Shown one piece after another: positions 45,676 to 58,235 of a DNA stretch of 64,000 nucleotides. The stretch is from NCBI GenBank assembly GCA_007644065.1, contig VJWN01000009.1, forward strand, positions 248,001 through 312,000, in the 5' to 3' direction. The translations under genes were made by a program, and so were the position numbers. Source of the DNA: Margaritispora aquatica. Lineage: Eukaryota > Ascomycota > Leotiomycetes > Helotiales > Discinellaceae. Each line of letters starts with the position of its first letter. Within the stretch, counting starts at the first letter, position 1. Under the pieces are notes generated by a model. That model did not search any database and was not told where the DNA came from. It was given only the letters and a program-made list of their open reading frames with translations.

Positions 45676-46773
45676 CTAACCGACGGATTGGTACAGGAGG
45701 AGTGGCTCGCCGACGTTCTCAATTTCAGGGATTGTGCATTTCAAGTCAAATGCTTTCGAAAGGACGATCTTGAAGATCTGTAGCCTGTTAGTGAGGATTG
45801 TGGGAGTGGAATCAAGATGGTTATGTTGGAATTGGGGCTGGGAAGTGGGCCAGCAGGCAAGGGTAGACCAACCTTCTGCACGTTTATACTGTGACTTGTA
45901 CTGCTGAATATCAGAGATGCTCGCATGGCTTTAGCAAATCTTCTCGCCTAGATGTGCTGTTAGTCATGGAATTAACTCAACCGCTATAACACTGCCTACC
46001 TGGTTCGAAATCTCCTCTTGGTCCTCCCTTGGGAAGTTCACAAAGTGATCATACTTCGTGCCCACCAAGAACGGTATCGCTGTCTTGTTGAACCCCCTTC
46101 CTTGACGATACCATTCCTTGATACTGTTCAACGTGCTCTTCCTCGTCAAGTCAAACATGAACAGTATAGCCACGGCATCATTGCACACCAATGGCAGCAT
46201 GTTCACAAACTCCCTCTGTCCTCCCAAATCCCAAATTGAGAACGTAATCTCCGTATTGCGTATCGAGATGGTCTTCTCCATGAAGTTCACTCCCAGCGTC
46301 TGGATGTAATCCTCGTCCCAGCTGCCCTCGACATATTTGACCATTAGAGACGTCTTGCCGATCTGCGCATCGCCCACCATGCCAACCTTGATCACCACGC
46401 TATTCTTGTTCCTGCTCGCCTCGTTGGTTGTACCCCGTGCATTCTGATCCGAGTATGAAGACTGCATGTTGCTGTACCCGCCACCATTCCCCGATAGACC
46501 TGAATTCGGCCGTGAAATCTGCTGCGGGAAGGCTGCTGAGGAGGCCGTTGGCGGGGTAGGGTACCGAGCATGGCCATGGGGATCTGCGTCTGGTTGTGGG
46601 GAGCCTGTATAGGGTTGGTGTGAAGATATAAAGTCAGCCGACTGCGACGTGGTGTGCCGTCTTGTCGGGGTGTGCGATTCTTCTGTGTTGATATTGTTGT
46701 TTTGGTCGCCCATCATAGCATCATCTTGCCCTTCGACGCGGGGGTCGTATTGCAGCCCCTCTGTGGAATCCAT
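45676..46773 (-). CDS. tem1: Septation-network small GTPase Tem1/Spg1
   Basis: Ras-superfamily GTPase at the head of the mitotic-exit/septation-initiation network. Exons 46773-46000, 45947-45873 and 45777-45676 give 316 residues. G1 is GDAQIGKTS (134-142), G3 is WDLGGQ (181-186) and G4 is TKYD (239-242). MVKYVEGSWDEDYIQTLGVNFMEK is characteristic of Tem1/Spg1 rather than Ras or Rab. The amino-terminal 125 residues are a Ser/Pro/Asn-rich extension seen in filamentous fungi. There is no carboxy-terminal CaaX box, as expected for this subfamily. Divergent from gcvH. Confidence 0.94.
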
Positions 46774-47674
46774 CTTATCGACTGCGTCGTGGAAAGCCAG
46801 CGGCGAGCCCGCAGAGAAAGTTGAGGAATCCAGGGCGAAGGTTGGACGTGGTTATGGGAAAGAAGTGTCGGGTCTCTTGTCAAGATTCGGGTGTGGTTTG
46901 CATAAGCGGCTGAACGACGGGTTATCAACAAATCGGTGTTGCTGGAGACATAAGTGAAATGGTAATGAGAGACGTGGAATGGAATGGGTTTCGTCAAGGC
47001 CGTGGAATGGAATGTAATCAGATTATTCAGGGGCGGATGATGCACAAGTTGGGATAGAATTGAGGTTATTCACAGTCGTTGAATGCCTGTGGATATGTTA
47101 TGCACCCCTTGATGGGTCTCGATGATGTTCGGCGCTTGAAATACTTTAGGGCCGGGCCAACATTCAACGCGTAAGGAAAGCTGAACCTGAGCAGACGCGA
47201 TGATTTGTCGAGGTGACAGAGGGCAGTGGTAGTACTGTTTCGCCTCCAAGTGCGTAGTCCAGCAACCAGCAATTGTTTGTGTTGCATGAATAAGCTTGGA
47301 TCATGCAATTTGGAGGTACAGTATTCGATGTGAGATGTGAGCAAGAATAATAGAATCATCAATATTGATATCATCAATTACAATACAATAAAATATAACA
47401 GTAATTAATATCTATATCAATATCAATATCAATATCAATATCAATATCAACATCAACATCAACAAACAAATCATCGTACGTTGCTCGTGATCAATGATTT
47501 CAGGGTACCTTAGGTAAGGTAGTTTAGTTATTCCGTTCTTCGGGACCTCGCTTAATCTTTAGGAACGAACTGGACTGGGACCGCCAGAAAGTCTCGGGTG
47601 AACTTTCTGGGTATCTTGGGTATATGCAAGATCATTGACCGACAGCATCATCGAACCACCAACAAAACATCACA
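46774..47674. promoter_or_regulatory. Divergent promoter, tem1 / H protein
   Basis: 901 bp between divergent starts. Contains a (TATCAA)n hexanucleotide run at 47415-47466 and GGGTACCTTAGGTAAGG at 47504-47520, close to the H-protein leader. No gene seen. Confidence 0.45.
47415..47466. repeat. (TATCAA)n microsatellite
   Basis: About six TATCAA units, then two CATCAA variants, in the tem1/H-protein promoter region. Confidence 0.9.
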
Positions 47675-48285
47675 ATGGCCTCAATTGCACGATCTCTCCG
47701 GCCAGTGGCCACCCGCATGGCAGGAGGATATGGCAGATCTGCCACAGTCGCAAGGCGTGCCTCGACTTTCCAAGCTCGCGCTTTCTCCTCGTCTCAAATC
47801 TGTATGCGTTTGCCCCCATCGTCTACAATTTTCACATGCATGGCATGGCATGATTTTTTTTCTTTCTAACATTGGTCATTTACACAGCACACGTCAAGAA
47901 ATACACCAAAGACCATGAATGGATCGAGCTGTCGGAGGATGGCAAGACGGGCGTCATTGGCATCTCGGACTACGCATCCCACGCTCTCGGCGACGTGGTG
48001 TATGTTGAGCTGCCCACGGTGCCGATGGAGGTGGCGGCGGGAGATTCGATCGGTGCCGTGGAGTCTGTGAAGAGTGCGTCGGATATCAATGCGCCCATCA
48101 GTTGCACCATCACGGCCGTCAATGACCTGTTGGAGGAGAAGCCCAACACCATCAACAAGGGACCCGAGGACGATTCGAGTGCCGGTGGATGGGTGGCCAA
48201 GGTCGAGGTGTCGGAAGTGGGTATCAAGGATTTGGAGGGCCTGATGGATGCAAAGGCGTACAAGGCGTTTACGGAAGAAGAGTAA
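47675..48285 (+). CDS. gcvH: Glycine cleavage system H protein, mitochondrial
   Basis: Lipoyl carrier of the glycine decarboxylase complex (yeast Gcv3) in the mitochondrial matrix. Exons 47675-47801 and 47888-48285 give 174 residues. The first about 40 residues are Arg/Ser/Ala-rich without acidic residues, a clear presequence. The mature part begins HVKKYTKDHEW, and the lipoylated lysine is K104 in GAVESVKSASD. GISDYASHALGDVVYVELP is the family core. The donor is GTATGC after CAAATCT, the acceptor TTTACACAG. The gene ends 225 bp from the convergent hem3 gene. Confidence 0.95.
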
Positions 48286-48510
48286 TGGGCTAGTAGTGCG
48301 TGATATGGGGGGTGTTAGTGAATGATGGGATGGGCAATCAACATAGATGAGGTCACAATTTTCAACAATGAGGATGGCGTTTGGTGGTGGCAGACAATGC
48401 AATGTGGACTGCGATTCCATTTGGAATCTGATGCAACTTTTTTCCCCCGCAACGAGCGCCTGCTAGCAAGTCTATGTATGATACAATTCAACGCCGATGC
48501 TTTTCAAAAT

Positions 48511-49512
48511 TTACGCTCCGTCTTGCGCTTTGATGATGGGACGATTGAGGTTAATGGCCTCCAAGATCTTGGCTGCTCCTTTCTCAACCAGATCTTGTGC
48601 CAATCTCCATCCAAACTCATCTGCGTCTTTCTCGGTGAGGATTTCATCTAACCTCTCAGATTCAACACTCTCGGTACCATCCAGACTGACGACGATAGCC
48701 TTCATCAGCAACTTGCCCTTTTCAATCCATGTCGTTTCAACACCAATTGGCACACTACATCCTCCTTCTAGTGTTCGCATCAGACTTCTTTCCGCCAAAC
48801 CTGCAAAAGTAGAGGCTGGATTCGACAAAGCTCCCAGAATCTTGATAACCCTCTCATCACCCTCTCGGATCTCAATGGCCAATGCTCCTTGTCCAACAGC
48901 ATGCAGCATACCACCACCCTCAGTCTTCGAGTCCAAGTATTGCGTAATCCTCGCACCCCAATCCATCCTCAAGATGCCCGCTGCCGCCAGAATCAAGCAA
49001 GTATACTCCCCATCCTCGGCATCCAACTTATTCAACCTCGTCCCAATATTTCCTCTCACATCCTTAAACTTCAACTTCGGATAAAGCCTCTTGATCTGCG
49101 CGCTCCTCCTCACACTGCTTGTGCCCACGACCGCTCCATCCGGCAACTCCTTCAGACTCTTATACGCCAGCCCCGCCTTCATGACCACGCAATCCCGCGG
49201 ATCCTCACGGCCCATGATACACCCAATGACGCACTTGGGCGGCAGCTGCGTCGGCATGTCCTTCAAGCAGTGCACGATGAGATCGAGCTTGCCCTCCAGC
49301 AGCTGCGCCTCCAGCTCGTGCGTCCACAGGCTCTTGGCGCCGAACTCGGACAGCGCCGTTGTCTGGTTCTTGTCGCCCATCGTGCTCATGGCGTGGATCT
49401 CGTACGAGATGTCCGGGTGCGCGTTCTTCAGGTCCGCGAGAACCATCTCGGCTTGCACGACGGCCAGTGCCGACCGTCGCGTGCCGATGTGAATAGTGGG
49501 TTTTTCTGACAT
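48511..49512 (-). CDS. hem3: Porphobilinogen deaminase (hydroxymethylbilane synthase)
   Basis: Third common enzyme of haem synthesis; joins four porphobilinogen units into hydroxymethylbilane in the cytosol. Single exon, 333 residues. Starts IHIGTRRSALAVVQAE, has the catalytic Asp in HCLKDMPTQLP (D85), GTSSVRRSAQI and DVRGNIGTRL for substrate contacts, and the dipyrromethane-carrying Cys252 in EGGCSVPIG. All active-site features are intact. The frame stops shortly after KILEAINLNRPIIKA, a normal end. Confidence 0.96.
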   Translation of the reverse strand: MSEKPTIHIGTRRSALAVVQAEMVLADLKNAHPDISYEIHAMSTMGDKNQTTALSEFGAKSLWTHELEAQLLEGKLDLIVHCLKDMPTQLPPKCVIGCIMGREDPRDCVVMKAGLAYKSLKELPDGAVVGTSSVRRSAQIKRLYPKLKFKDVRGNIGTRLNKLDAEDGEYTCLILAAAGILRMDWGARITQYLDSKTEGGGMLHAVGQGALAIEIREGDERVIKILGALSNPASTFAGLAERSLMRTLEGGCSVPIGVETTWIEKGKLLMKAIVVSLDGTESVESERLDEILTEKDADEFGWRLAQDLVEKGAAKILEAINLNRPIIKAQDGA

Positions 49513-51250
49513 TGTGACAGAGAGGAGGAAGCTCGGTGTTCTGATGCTGATGCTGTTGTAGGTGGTGCGACTTCGTTGGCGGACTTCTCTTGCGTGGGAA
49601 TTGGTCGTGAGGAAGTCGAGGGCAGTTGTTCGTCCCTGGCTATCTTGAGGTAGAGGAGAGTGGGAGGTAGGCAGGTAGGTCTGAGGGAATTTGTTGGTGT
49701 CGGGGTGGGTTTTTTGCTTCGTTTTGCTGTGAGAAGGTTGAGCTGCTTTGAGCGGGCTGTTTGATGGCGGGGTTCTTCAAGAAGCAATGTTGTCCCGCTC
49801 CGAAGTGTCCCACACCGTGAATTGATGCCGAGGTTCATCCGTAAGACAGGGGTGTTTCTCTGACCACCACGGCACCAAGCGACGACAACCTTTACTGATG
49901 ACCGGGACAGTGACTTTGAAGAAGCGAATAACGAGATCTAACATGATATTTTTGTTGTACTATCTTTTCATATTAGCTAAGGGACATAAATACATCGTGT
50001 TCACCATGTTTGATTGTGCTATTTTCCCCACGCATTCACATATTTCATTGATCGACTGAGTAACTTGAGACACTTCTCAATTTATACATCCTCTCTAACT
50101 ATCGAGTATTGATATGTAGGTCGAAAATTTCTTCCGATGGTTTTCATCTCTCTACATCCTTCTCAGTTCCTAATGTATCTCTATACAGGATTTCAGAAGA
50201 GTACTTTGATGAACTCTCGCTTTTCCCCAAATTGTATTCTTGGTGACTTTCGCTGTAGAAGTGTATTAAAGTTCATGATTTAAATATTCTTCTTGAAATT
50301 GATGTCTCTTCTTGATAGTTGCACAGCTTTTGAAACGTAGCTATCTAAACTACTTCCTCTGAATGTCCTATTTTGACCTATCTTCCACTGTCAAGTCATC
50401 TGCCTAATGAATCAACGACATCTAAAACGTCGCCCAAACCAATAAAGTCGAGTCGGCAAATAAATCGTTCGGTGTGTGGATTCAGTGCATGGAAATACTG
50501 CTTCTGAGGCATACTGAGTTTGATCACCTAACCATGAAGCGAACGAATCAGGATAGACGTGCTATCAGAGTGCAACATAAAGCAGCGCATTCGTAGATGT
50601 GCAACAAAATGAAATACCCTCGGTAATATTGAATTGCACTAATTGTCTAGTACGCAGCGGGGGAAGTGTTGATGTGCAACGAGATCTGTCAAGTGTTCGA
50701 TCTGGGATTGAAATCATGAAACTTCTGTCACAGCTAGTGAATGTGTAGCAAGAACCGCGATATTCTGATAGTTTCATGTGTGTGTTTGTGTTTAATTAAT
50801 TGATGTATTGTCTACCATACTTTCGCGAGGACGTATGTAATGAAGGACATCCTGGAGTTGTATGCGAAGGACCTGTATTTAGTGCAACGTGAAGGCGCTT
50901 ATGACGGTGTCAGTTCAGTTGTTTTTTTGTTTGGTAATTTTTTATTTGCTTTAATTAGCCTTGCTTACATATATTGCAAAAGCGTCGCTAGGTGGGCAAG
51001 ATTACATGATTATCATTATCGTAGAAACCTTTAATTTAGTGGCCGACTACTTAGCTTCACTAAGTCACTTCAAGGTCCGTAGGTAAACGTGTCCTAGACG
51101 GCGAGTACACCAAGCTAGATATCACTAACTAAACAAGCGTACAAAGACACCAATTTAAAATTCTCCTATTAAGCTCTCTGCAATCATTCATATATTCATC
51201 GCGACCTGTAGTCACGCCCATCAACGCAATTTCCACAACCACCAACCTCC
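49513..51250. other. Gene-poor stretch, 1.7 kb
   Basis: Promoter of hem3 (49513-49850, CT- and GT-rich, AGGTAGGCAGGTAGGT at about 49665) followed by AT-rich DNA with no recognisable gene. A 64-codon frame at 50840-51034 has one hydrophobic segment but no other support. Confidence 0.45.
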
Positions 51251-51520
51251 ATGGCTCCTTTACCCGTTAAGGTATTACCATCAGCAGGTCTAACCCTGGA
51301 TGACTGTCCAATTTGCTACGGGCCCTTCACGAATCGCATCACCGTCTTCCCATGTAAACACCAATTCGACCTCAAGTGCCTGTAAGATTGGATGTCAAGC
51401 ATAGGATGCGCTTACATCTCCGACCGGTGTATCCTATGCACGACATATGCGTCGAAGTACCGCGTCGAAGCCACGGGAGAGACGCATGAGCTTGGTTCTC
51501 TGCATTACGATCTGCCATGA
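51251..51520 (+). pseudogene. RING-finger protein relic with in-frame stop
   Basis: ATG at 51251 opens a 90-codon frame whose codon 45 is TAA (51383-51385). Both sides belong to one RING finger. Upstream are CPICYGPF (C19, C22), then FPCKHQFDLKCL (C35, H37, D40, C43); downstream are DWMSSIGC and CILC (C60, C63). The fifth zinc ligand, normally His or Cys, is Asp40. The stop falls directly after the fourth-pair Cys, so the ligand set is cut in half. No intron of workable length removes the stop. RING proteins are mostly E3 ubiquitin ligases; as it stands this copy would give a 44-residue peptide. Confidence 0.7.
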
Positions 51521-52125
51521 ATAGAAAAGCTGCTTTTAGCCATTTGATGATTGTGTTATTGGGTTTATCTGGTATCGTTGTATGTAATGAGTTAGATCCA
51601 CACCTTTTTCATTCATTTCTTTCCTGTATCTAGAGGAGTTTGCTAACCCATTGGATTTTAAACTCCTAGATTATGGCTGTACAGGCGTACATCTATAGAG
51701 ATATTATGTGGGATTCGCTAAGGGACATTCTGAGGAGCGTTTTGGAAGATCTTTTGAGCTATTAATGGTAGGATATTCGTGAATGAGAACTGTTTGACTG
51801 TGATTCGCTTGTGTGGTACGTTTGCTCCTCTCAAATTTTACAGATGTGTTGCAAAGAAAACAAGATGTTCTAACTGTCTCAAGGCATCTTGCATCTTGAA
51901 CTACTTATTCAGTCTATCTCTGGGCATGGTGCGAAGTGTGGAATGTCTTCTTTCACTACCATGTGGTGCCTCCCTGTTGTTGAATTTGAGCTCCATAGAG
52001 GCATTTTTGAATCCAATAAGCCCATTTTAGAAGGCCTATACTTAGAGGGAAATTTCCCTCATGTTCGAATCTCCCACAACGCTTATAATATTGTGGTAGA
52101 ATGACCGGGATTAAAGAGATTACAT
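51521..52125. other. Intergenic region
   Basis: 3' flanks of the RING relic and of the transcription-factor gene. No gene seen. Confidence 0.4.
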
Positions 52126-54622
52126 CTATTGTGTCCATTGATTTTCGTTTAGGTCTGGATACCCAGTGAGAAAGTTCCACAACGAGTTCTCGCCCTCGTC
52201 TGCAAATTGATCTGGAACCGCACTCATATCTGGAATCAGGCCTGGCTGATCGAGCGTAGGTAGCCAAAACGAGGTGTCAAAAGGATCCGTATTGACGCCG
52301 CTGGTCATGTTATCGTCAAGCAGCAGTTCCCTTAACGGCATTGGCACCTCTAGATTGGAAAAGTCAAAGTCAGGGAGATCAGGATTGCGGGTGCTCCATT
52401 CCATCGCAACCTTGGTGGGCTGGAATTGCCAAGAATCAGGAGAACCACTTTGGTTACTACTGCCGGCCTGATTCTGCTCTCCATAATTTGGGCTGGCGTC
52501 CATGCGTTGTACTGGAAATCCAGCTCGCTCTTGCGCTTCAACAACTCTAGATATAGTGGTTTGCAAAATCTCGGCTCCCGTTTGAGCCAACGGTAGGACT
52601 GGACCAATATACTTTAGTCTCTCCACAGCATTCAGCAGACTTCGATAAGGCCGGGTGAATTTTTCTTGGTAGCGCTCCGGATTTGATACTAAAACGACTG
52701 CTAGCAGAACTGCCGCATCGAAGGTTGGAAACGTCAAGCCGACGTACTGACTAGGTGTTTCCTGGCGACGAACGTTCTCAAAAAGTCGATCCTGACTGTC
52801 CAAGATAGCGAGTGCACTCTTGTAAATTTGCAGTTGGCTTTTCTCTCTTGTAAAGATATAAGGTCGATGGAGCGTCATCAAAAAGGCGTCCATTGAATAC
52901 AAGAGCAGCTCGCGATGTGTTGGAATATATGGACATTCCACATCCCAACTGTGATCGGTATCAACGCTTCGGAAGAAAGGTGGCAAAGAATTTTGAAGAT
53001 CTAATGCAAAATCATGAAGCTCTCTGACTTTCTCCGGATTGTGGGGTATTGGACCTTCAGCTTCTAAAGCTCTGATCTCACAATTTCTTAGCGCAATTTT
53101 GTATCGCCATAGTCGTTCTGTCATGGGTGAAGGCTTATCTGTGTCTGATCTTGCGACAGGAACTCGCGTGTGTCGATCAAAGGGGATATCACAGTCTATT
53201 GGAGGAGTGACTGTACAATCCTTCAAGTCCATTGACATTGGCCTACCTAGAGCGAGGGCCATTTTACTGTTGGATGGTTAGTTCAGCAATAAGAGAAGAG
53301 GTTACAAATCATGAGATACAGATCTTTGCGATGATTCTGTATTCCTTCATATTGGGAATAATTTACCTGTCCCACACATATACATTCACCCATGTGCGTT
53401 TTCGCAACTCATTCATCCATAGTGCGTTCAAAAGTGCACCGGACTGACTAGTTGATGGCATCTCAGGCTCCAAGTGAAGCCCAATGGCCGTAGCGTCTCT
53501 AAATTTGAGTCAGTAGGCAATCAAAAAACATCTTGCTTGTGCTCTCACTTCATCGCATTCACAGAGTATTTCCAGGCTTGACTGAGATCTCCAGAGTTGG
53601 TTAACCAGCAGCACCGAATAAAACTATGTTGTACCCCAACAAGGCTCTGTTTTGATTTCCCAGCAAGCTTGAACAAAGCCATACCACAATCTGAATATTC
53701 TTTCGACAGTTCAGCAAAAGTCTGGTTAGGACCAAATTTAAGCTCTTCAAGGAGACGATTGTAGTTTACTGGAAGCATCTGGAGAGTGATTGCAAGAAGC
53801 TGAAAGATGAGTGCAGGAAAGCACTGGAAGTCCTTTGCCAAATCTTCTGGACCACTCTTGAGAAGCACATCGTACGCTAGTGTCCACCAGGTATCTAATT
53901 GCTCTCGAAATATTGCCTCGCTGATGCCTGCGTTCAAAGGGTTGACGATGGAGAAGTAGTATTGAAACAAGATCTCGCAATGTGGCTTTGATGGTAGCCG
54001 GCGAACATAGCCAAAGTACTCAGAACGAATTCGACTCTGGATTTGTGCAGTCACAGAAGATGATATTTTCATATCTCCAATGTCTGAAATGACCTGGGAG
54101 ATTGATCAACTACAGAGTCGGTCCATGGTTGTTTGTAGGGGACATACCTTCGTGAGAATTTCCATTGAGTTGAGAGACTCCGAGTTTGAATATCCATAGT
54201 CGTCAGCACGCCTCGGTAATCCCGAAGCCTGAGATTCATTTGAATCGACAGCTCGATTTTGATTCTCGATTTTTGCCTTCCCACTCAGCTGCAAAGCGCT
54301 ATTCCCGCTATATATACTTGATTAAAGAAAGTCTTCACACGTGACATAATATAGCAGGTGAGTATGGAAGTATCTCACCCCACAAGTGGGCCTTCGTTGT
54401 ATGTACAAATACTCTCTGGTCCACGAGCTACGCATTGAATGCATGGATGTCCTCTGCCACACTAGTATTGTCAACTTTTGGTAAGGCACAGTCAGGTGTT
54501 TTGTGTGACTATGATCCTAGGTAAGGCCTCATCTCCAGACTAACCTTCTGCTTCCGTCTGCGGCATTCAGAGCAGCTAAGCACCGCTCGACGGCGTTGCT
54601 TAGGTCTTATAGTACTATTCAT
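52126..54622 (-). CDS. Zn2Cys6 fungal transcription factor
   Basis: Six exons (54622-54545, 54461-54379, 54307-54148, 54093-53549, 53498-53367, 53266-52126), 712 residues with consistent phases. The binuclear zinc cluster is split over two short exons: CSECRRRKQK plus CGRGHPCIQC and a last Cys in SICTY (C17, C20, C27, C33, C36, C45). The spacing C-x2-C-x6-C-x5-C-x2-C-x8-C is canonical. The middle homology region (FGYVRRLPSKPHCEILFQYYF, then GRPMSMDL) matches the fungal-specific transcription factor domain. The carboxy end is rich in Asp/Pro/Phe, as in activation domains. Exon 3 could start nine bases later (54298). Targets are unknown; the nearest accessory genes are on the right. Confidence 0.9.
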
Positions 54623-56529
54623 TGCGGGGCAGTATTGGTGATAGAGGGGCGGCTAACGAGAGCCATCAGCTGATGGAAACTCTTGGTCAAGCCGGCATGC
54701 GCGATGAAGATGTTGCGACCATAGACAAAGACAAAACACTGCTCATGCTTTCATCTGGCAGTCTAATCGGAAGTACTGCAAATTCTGATGAACGTTGGCT
54801 CCTCGCACGCTTTTGCAATTTTCAAAGAAAGAATAACGCTGTTCGGATGTTCGTTGCGGTTTTTGGCTGATCGTAAATTGATCACGTGAACGTGGCACTA
54901 CGCCAAGAGAAGTTTTGTATTTGGATGGAGATTTATACCGTAGCTGATTTAATGAAGTACCGTTCGATTGAAGGATTATAAACATATTAAAATAATTCAA
55001 AGTCAAACAAGATTTTTTTATTGCCCTCAAATGTTGTTATCAGATCAAATAATGCGAAAATGGAACATCAAGACTTCTCTATAAATTACATTAGACAAAT
55101 ATCACAGCGCTGTCTGCTCCCTTAGGCTTACGAGGCTTCGATACCACTTCCTGCGGTGTACACGTCTGAATAGGTTTGGTATGTTTGACATGCACTGTTG
55201 TGTGTTTCCAATTACTCTTACACCATGTCTCTAGGCACATGGAAGCAGATGCGCAAACTGGTATGGTGCTCTGGAGAATTTCTGAACTGTTTGAAAATAA
55301 CCGCAACAAATACTCTGTTCTGGAATAGTTTGTCTGGAGAGCTTGTCCTATTTCTTGCTTTTAAATGAAGTTTCGTAGGCCAAGTATAAGGTTTTGAGGT
55401 TGTATTACAAAGTGAGAAAGGAAAGTGGCACGAACACGAACTCCGCGTGGTGTGGAATTTCTGAGACAATGTCCAAATCTATAAGCTAGGTAAGCGAGAT
55501 TATTTACTGGGCCGCTCACTGCGATGTAGTTACATCCAAACCTTATTTAACCCCCAAGTTCAAATTTACAACATCCTCCATGTCAGATGAGACGATGACT
55601 GAGACCCCCAACTCTTAATTCTGGTAATCAGCCCTTTCTCTACGAAGCCAGAAGCTAAGTTAGGTTACAATAACCTATTCGCCGCAGTCTTTTCATGATA
55701 ATTTGTAGTTGGTTTCTTCTCACTTCCTCTCTCTTAAGATTCAGATCATCAGGATGATTGTAGCTTTTGACATCACCTTCGGTGGAATATTCCCCCTTGT
55801 GGTATCCTCCGGCGGTTTCAAACGAAAAAGGGGCAATACAAGGCCAAAGCTCTATTACAAAATCCACTTTACCACAACATTTCGAGACCGTCTGAAGTTC
55901 GGCATAGCTTGAACCTTATTCTGATGGCACTCCTGTCTGTATCAGGACCAAACTCCGTGAGAATCCTTGGATATCATGACTTACTATGCCACACGAACCA
56001 TGGCCGAGACATTGACTCAGCCTTACCGCTGTGAGGATCCGAGTCAGAGCACATGCAGGGCCATCTCGGACAGTCTTTCTCACGTCTCAACATTAGATGG
56101 CAGCACGACTTTCTTCTGGATTGAGGTCTTTCTGAGTAGGGATCATAACAGTATATTGCCAGGCCCCATTCGTAGCCATTCCAAGGCGTTACTAGGACCA
56201 GATGGGTGAATAATTAATGCACAAGGTGATTTATTTGGTGAAGATTGGTACTCGGCAAAGCGGGGTGAATGTCCAACCAATCTTCCCTCTTCAGTCTGTT
56301 CAAGTTATCCTTTTCGAATTAATAGTACTCTATTTCCTCAAACACCCTTTTGTCAATCTTCTGTCTGTCTTTTGGTGTGATTTTCGTTCTCTTGCTTCTT
56401 CCGTTTTGGATGAATATGTTCTTTTGTTGTTGATCAGCCTTCTTTTCGCGTATCGCAAGTTTACATTCATTATCGCTCATTCAATCATTTTGTTACCCAT
56501 CTTCGAGCTAGCTGGACTTTAGTATAAAT
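54623..56529. other. Gene-poor stretch, 1.9 kb
   Basis: No recognisable gene. Scattered short frames on both strands lack motifs. The part 56217-56529 is pyrimidine-rich and probably leader/promoter of the lectin-like gene. Confidence 0.4.
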
Positions 56530-58235
56530 ATGGTATGTGTTAGTTGCACACTGTCAGACAGTCATATATATCTTAGAACAGAACACTATAGATAGTATGC
56601 TAACCAATTGATGGTAGGCGAATCTCGACCCTAGACTTTCGATCGCTTGCTTCTACAATCTGAAATCATCCCAACAGAGACTTGGAAATGATCACGATCA
56701 TGACAATGTGTCGCCTATGTCATCAGTTCAGTCAACACCAGTTTTTACCAGATCCAATCTTGATGTGGTCTCCCCGGCGGACACCACAACAACCTACTTT
56801 CCGGATGAGAAAATTGTGATGCCAATTCAAGCATATGAAGGAATAGAAGCTGTGCCACGCCGACCGTCAAGAGGGTTGGAGGTCGTTGACCACCCGCCAA
56901 ATTATACGGTTGGAGGTGCACAGGTCAATTACACCAATGCCGATGCTGAACTACCAGCTCGCGAACCGAAGCCTTTCTGGAGGAGGAATCTTATATGGAT
57001 TTTGGCCGCCATTCTGCTACTGCTGATCATCATAAGTTCGGTGGTAGGTGTAGTAGCAGGCTCTCGTCACAAGCCCAAAAACGATGGCTCAAGTGCGAAT
57101 ACAGCAAACGGTACCTCCATATCCAACAACACAGTTGTAACGAGTAGGGTAACTGTTACCAACAGTACTTTACACAGTGTCGCAAGCTCTGGGCTCTTTC
57201 TGCAAGATGGAACCTGGAACATGCATCTCTTCTCCCAAAATGCAGCTGGTGGAATGACGCTCCAAGTCAGCCTGGATGGAGAATACTATGAACCATATCA
57301 AAATGTCTCCCTGACCATCCCACCTAAAATTGGATCTCCTATTTCTGCTACTGCTGAGGAGGACACAAAGACAGGCGTTGTAATGGTAAAAAAACCATCT
57401 ATTTAAATGTTGATGTTGAGCTAACTCATCGGACAGATCAATCTCTTCTACCTGTCTGGAAACAGCACTGTCAGCAACGTGACCATGTCTGCGATAACCT
57501 GTCCTAAAAAATCTGCCAACTGCAACACCATCTCAAACTGCTTACTTCCCACTGATATCCCGACCAGTGTGTATACTGGGTTGACTGCCGTCAATGTAAA
57601 CAATGCTCAAGATTGGCGAGTCTACTACCTCGATCAAGCCGGTGCAGTCTCTCAATTAGAAGGAAACAACTCTGGTTTTGCTAGAGGAGAAGCAATTGGG
57701 GGGACAGGTCTAAATGCTTCGTCACTAGCAGCTGTAAATTTCAATGCGACAACCAACAACATTAACGTCTTTTACGTGGATCGCTTGACGAAGGCACTGT
57801 TCAAGATGCAGTTTACAGATGGAGAATGGACAACACGTAAGCAGTCCTATCATTCTAAGCACGATTTCACTAACATCTTCTTTTGAAGCATCAGCAGTAA
57901 GCTCTCTTCTGATCCCGTCATGGAATCCGCTCTCCGGTCTTGGTGCTGCCTACAGTTCATCTCAAGACGCGCTACGCGTCTACTATACTGGGCTCGACCT
58001 TGGTATCTACGAATTTATGGGCTCAAACGCATCAAAAACCACAAACACAAGCTGGGGTCAAACCCCTAGCAGAAATCGTGCGTGGGCCGAGGCAGATTAT
58101 GTTGGTGCGGACATCTCGGCTGTAGGGTGGAATCGCGATGTAAGGTTCTATCAAGTGAAGGAAGGAAGTATAGTGGAGGGGAGCTTGACAAATACCACTT
58201 GGACGGAATCGTTCTTGGAGACGAGCAAGAACTAA
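56530..58235 (+). CDS. Membrane-anchored protein with fucose-lectin-like ectodomain
   Basis: Exons 56530-56532, 56618-57385, 57437-57836 and 57889-58235, 505 residues. Exon 1 would be the ATG alone; its intron has GTATGT, a perfect GCTAACC branch site and GGTAG. The fallback start is the ATG at 56717. Residues about 1-120 are Pro/Ser/Asp-rich and lack a signal peptide. One transmembrane helix (LIWILAAILLLLIIISS, near 126-148) follows the basic PFWRRN, giving a type II topology. The rest is outside, with many N-glycosylation sites. It has recurring blocks (WRVYYLDQAG, INVFYVDR, LRVYYTGLD, DVRFYQVKEG), the pattern of fucose-specific-lectin-like six-blade propellers. Sugar specificity cannot be read from the sequence. 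Confidence 0.72.

Noticed and set aside
56217..56522. Hydrophobic plus-strand frame of 101 codons
   Set aside because: Composition follows the T-rich leader of the lectin-like gene; it ends just before that gene's ATG and has no domain.
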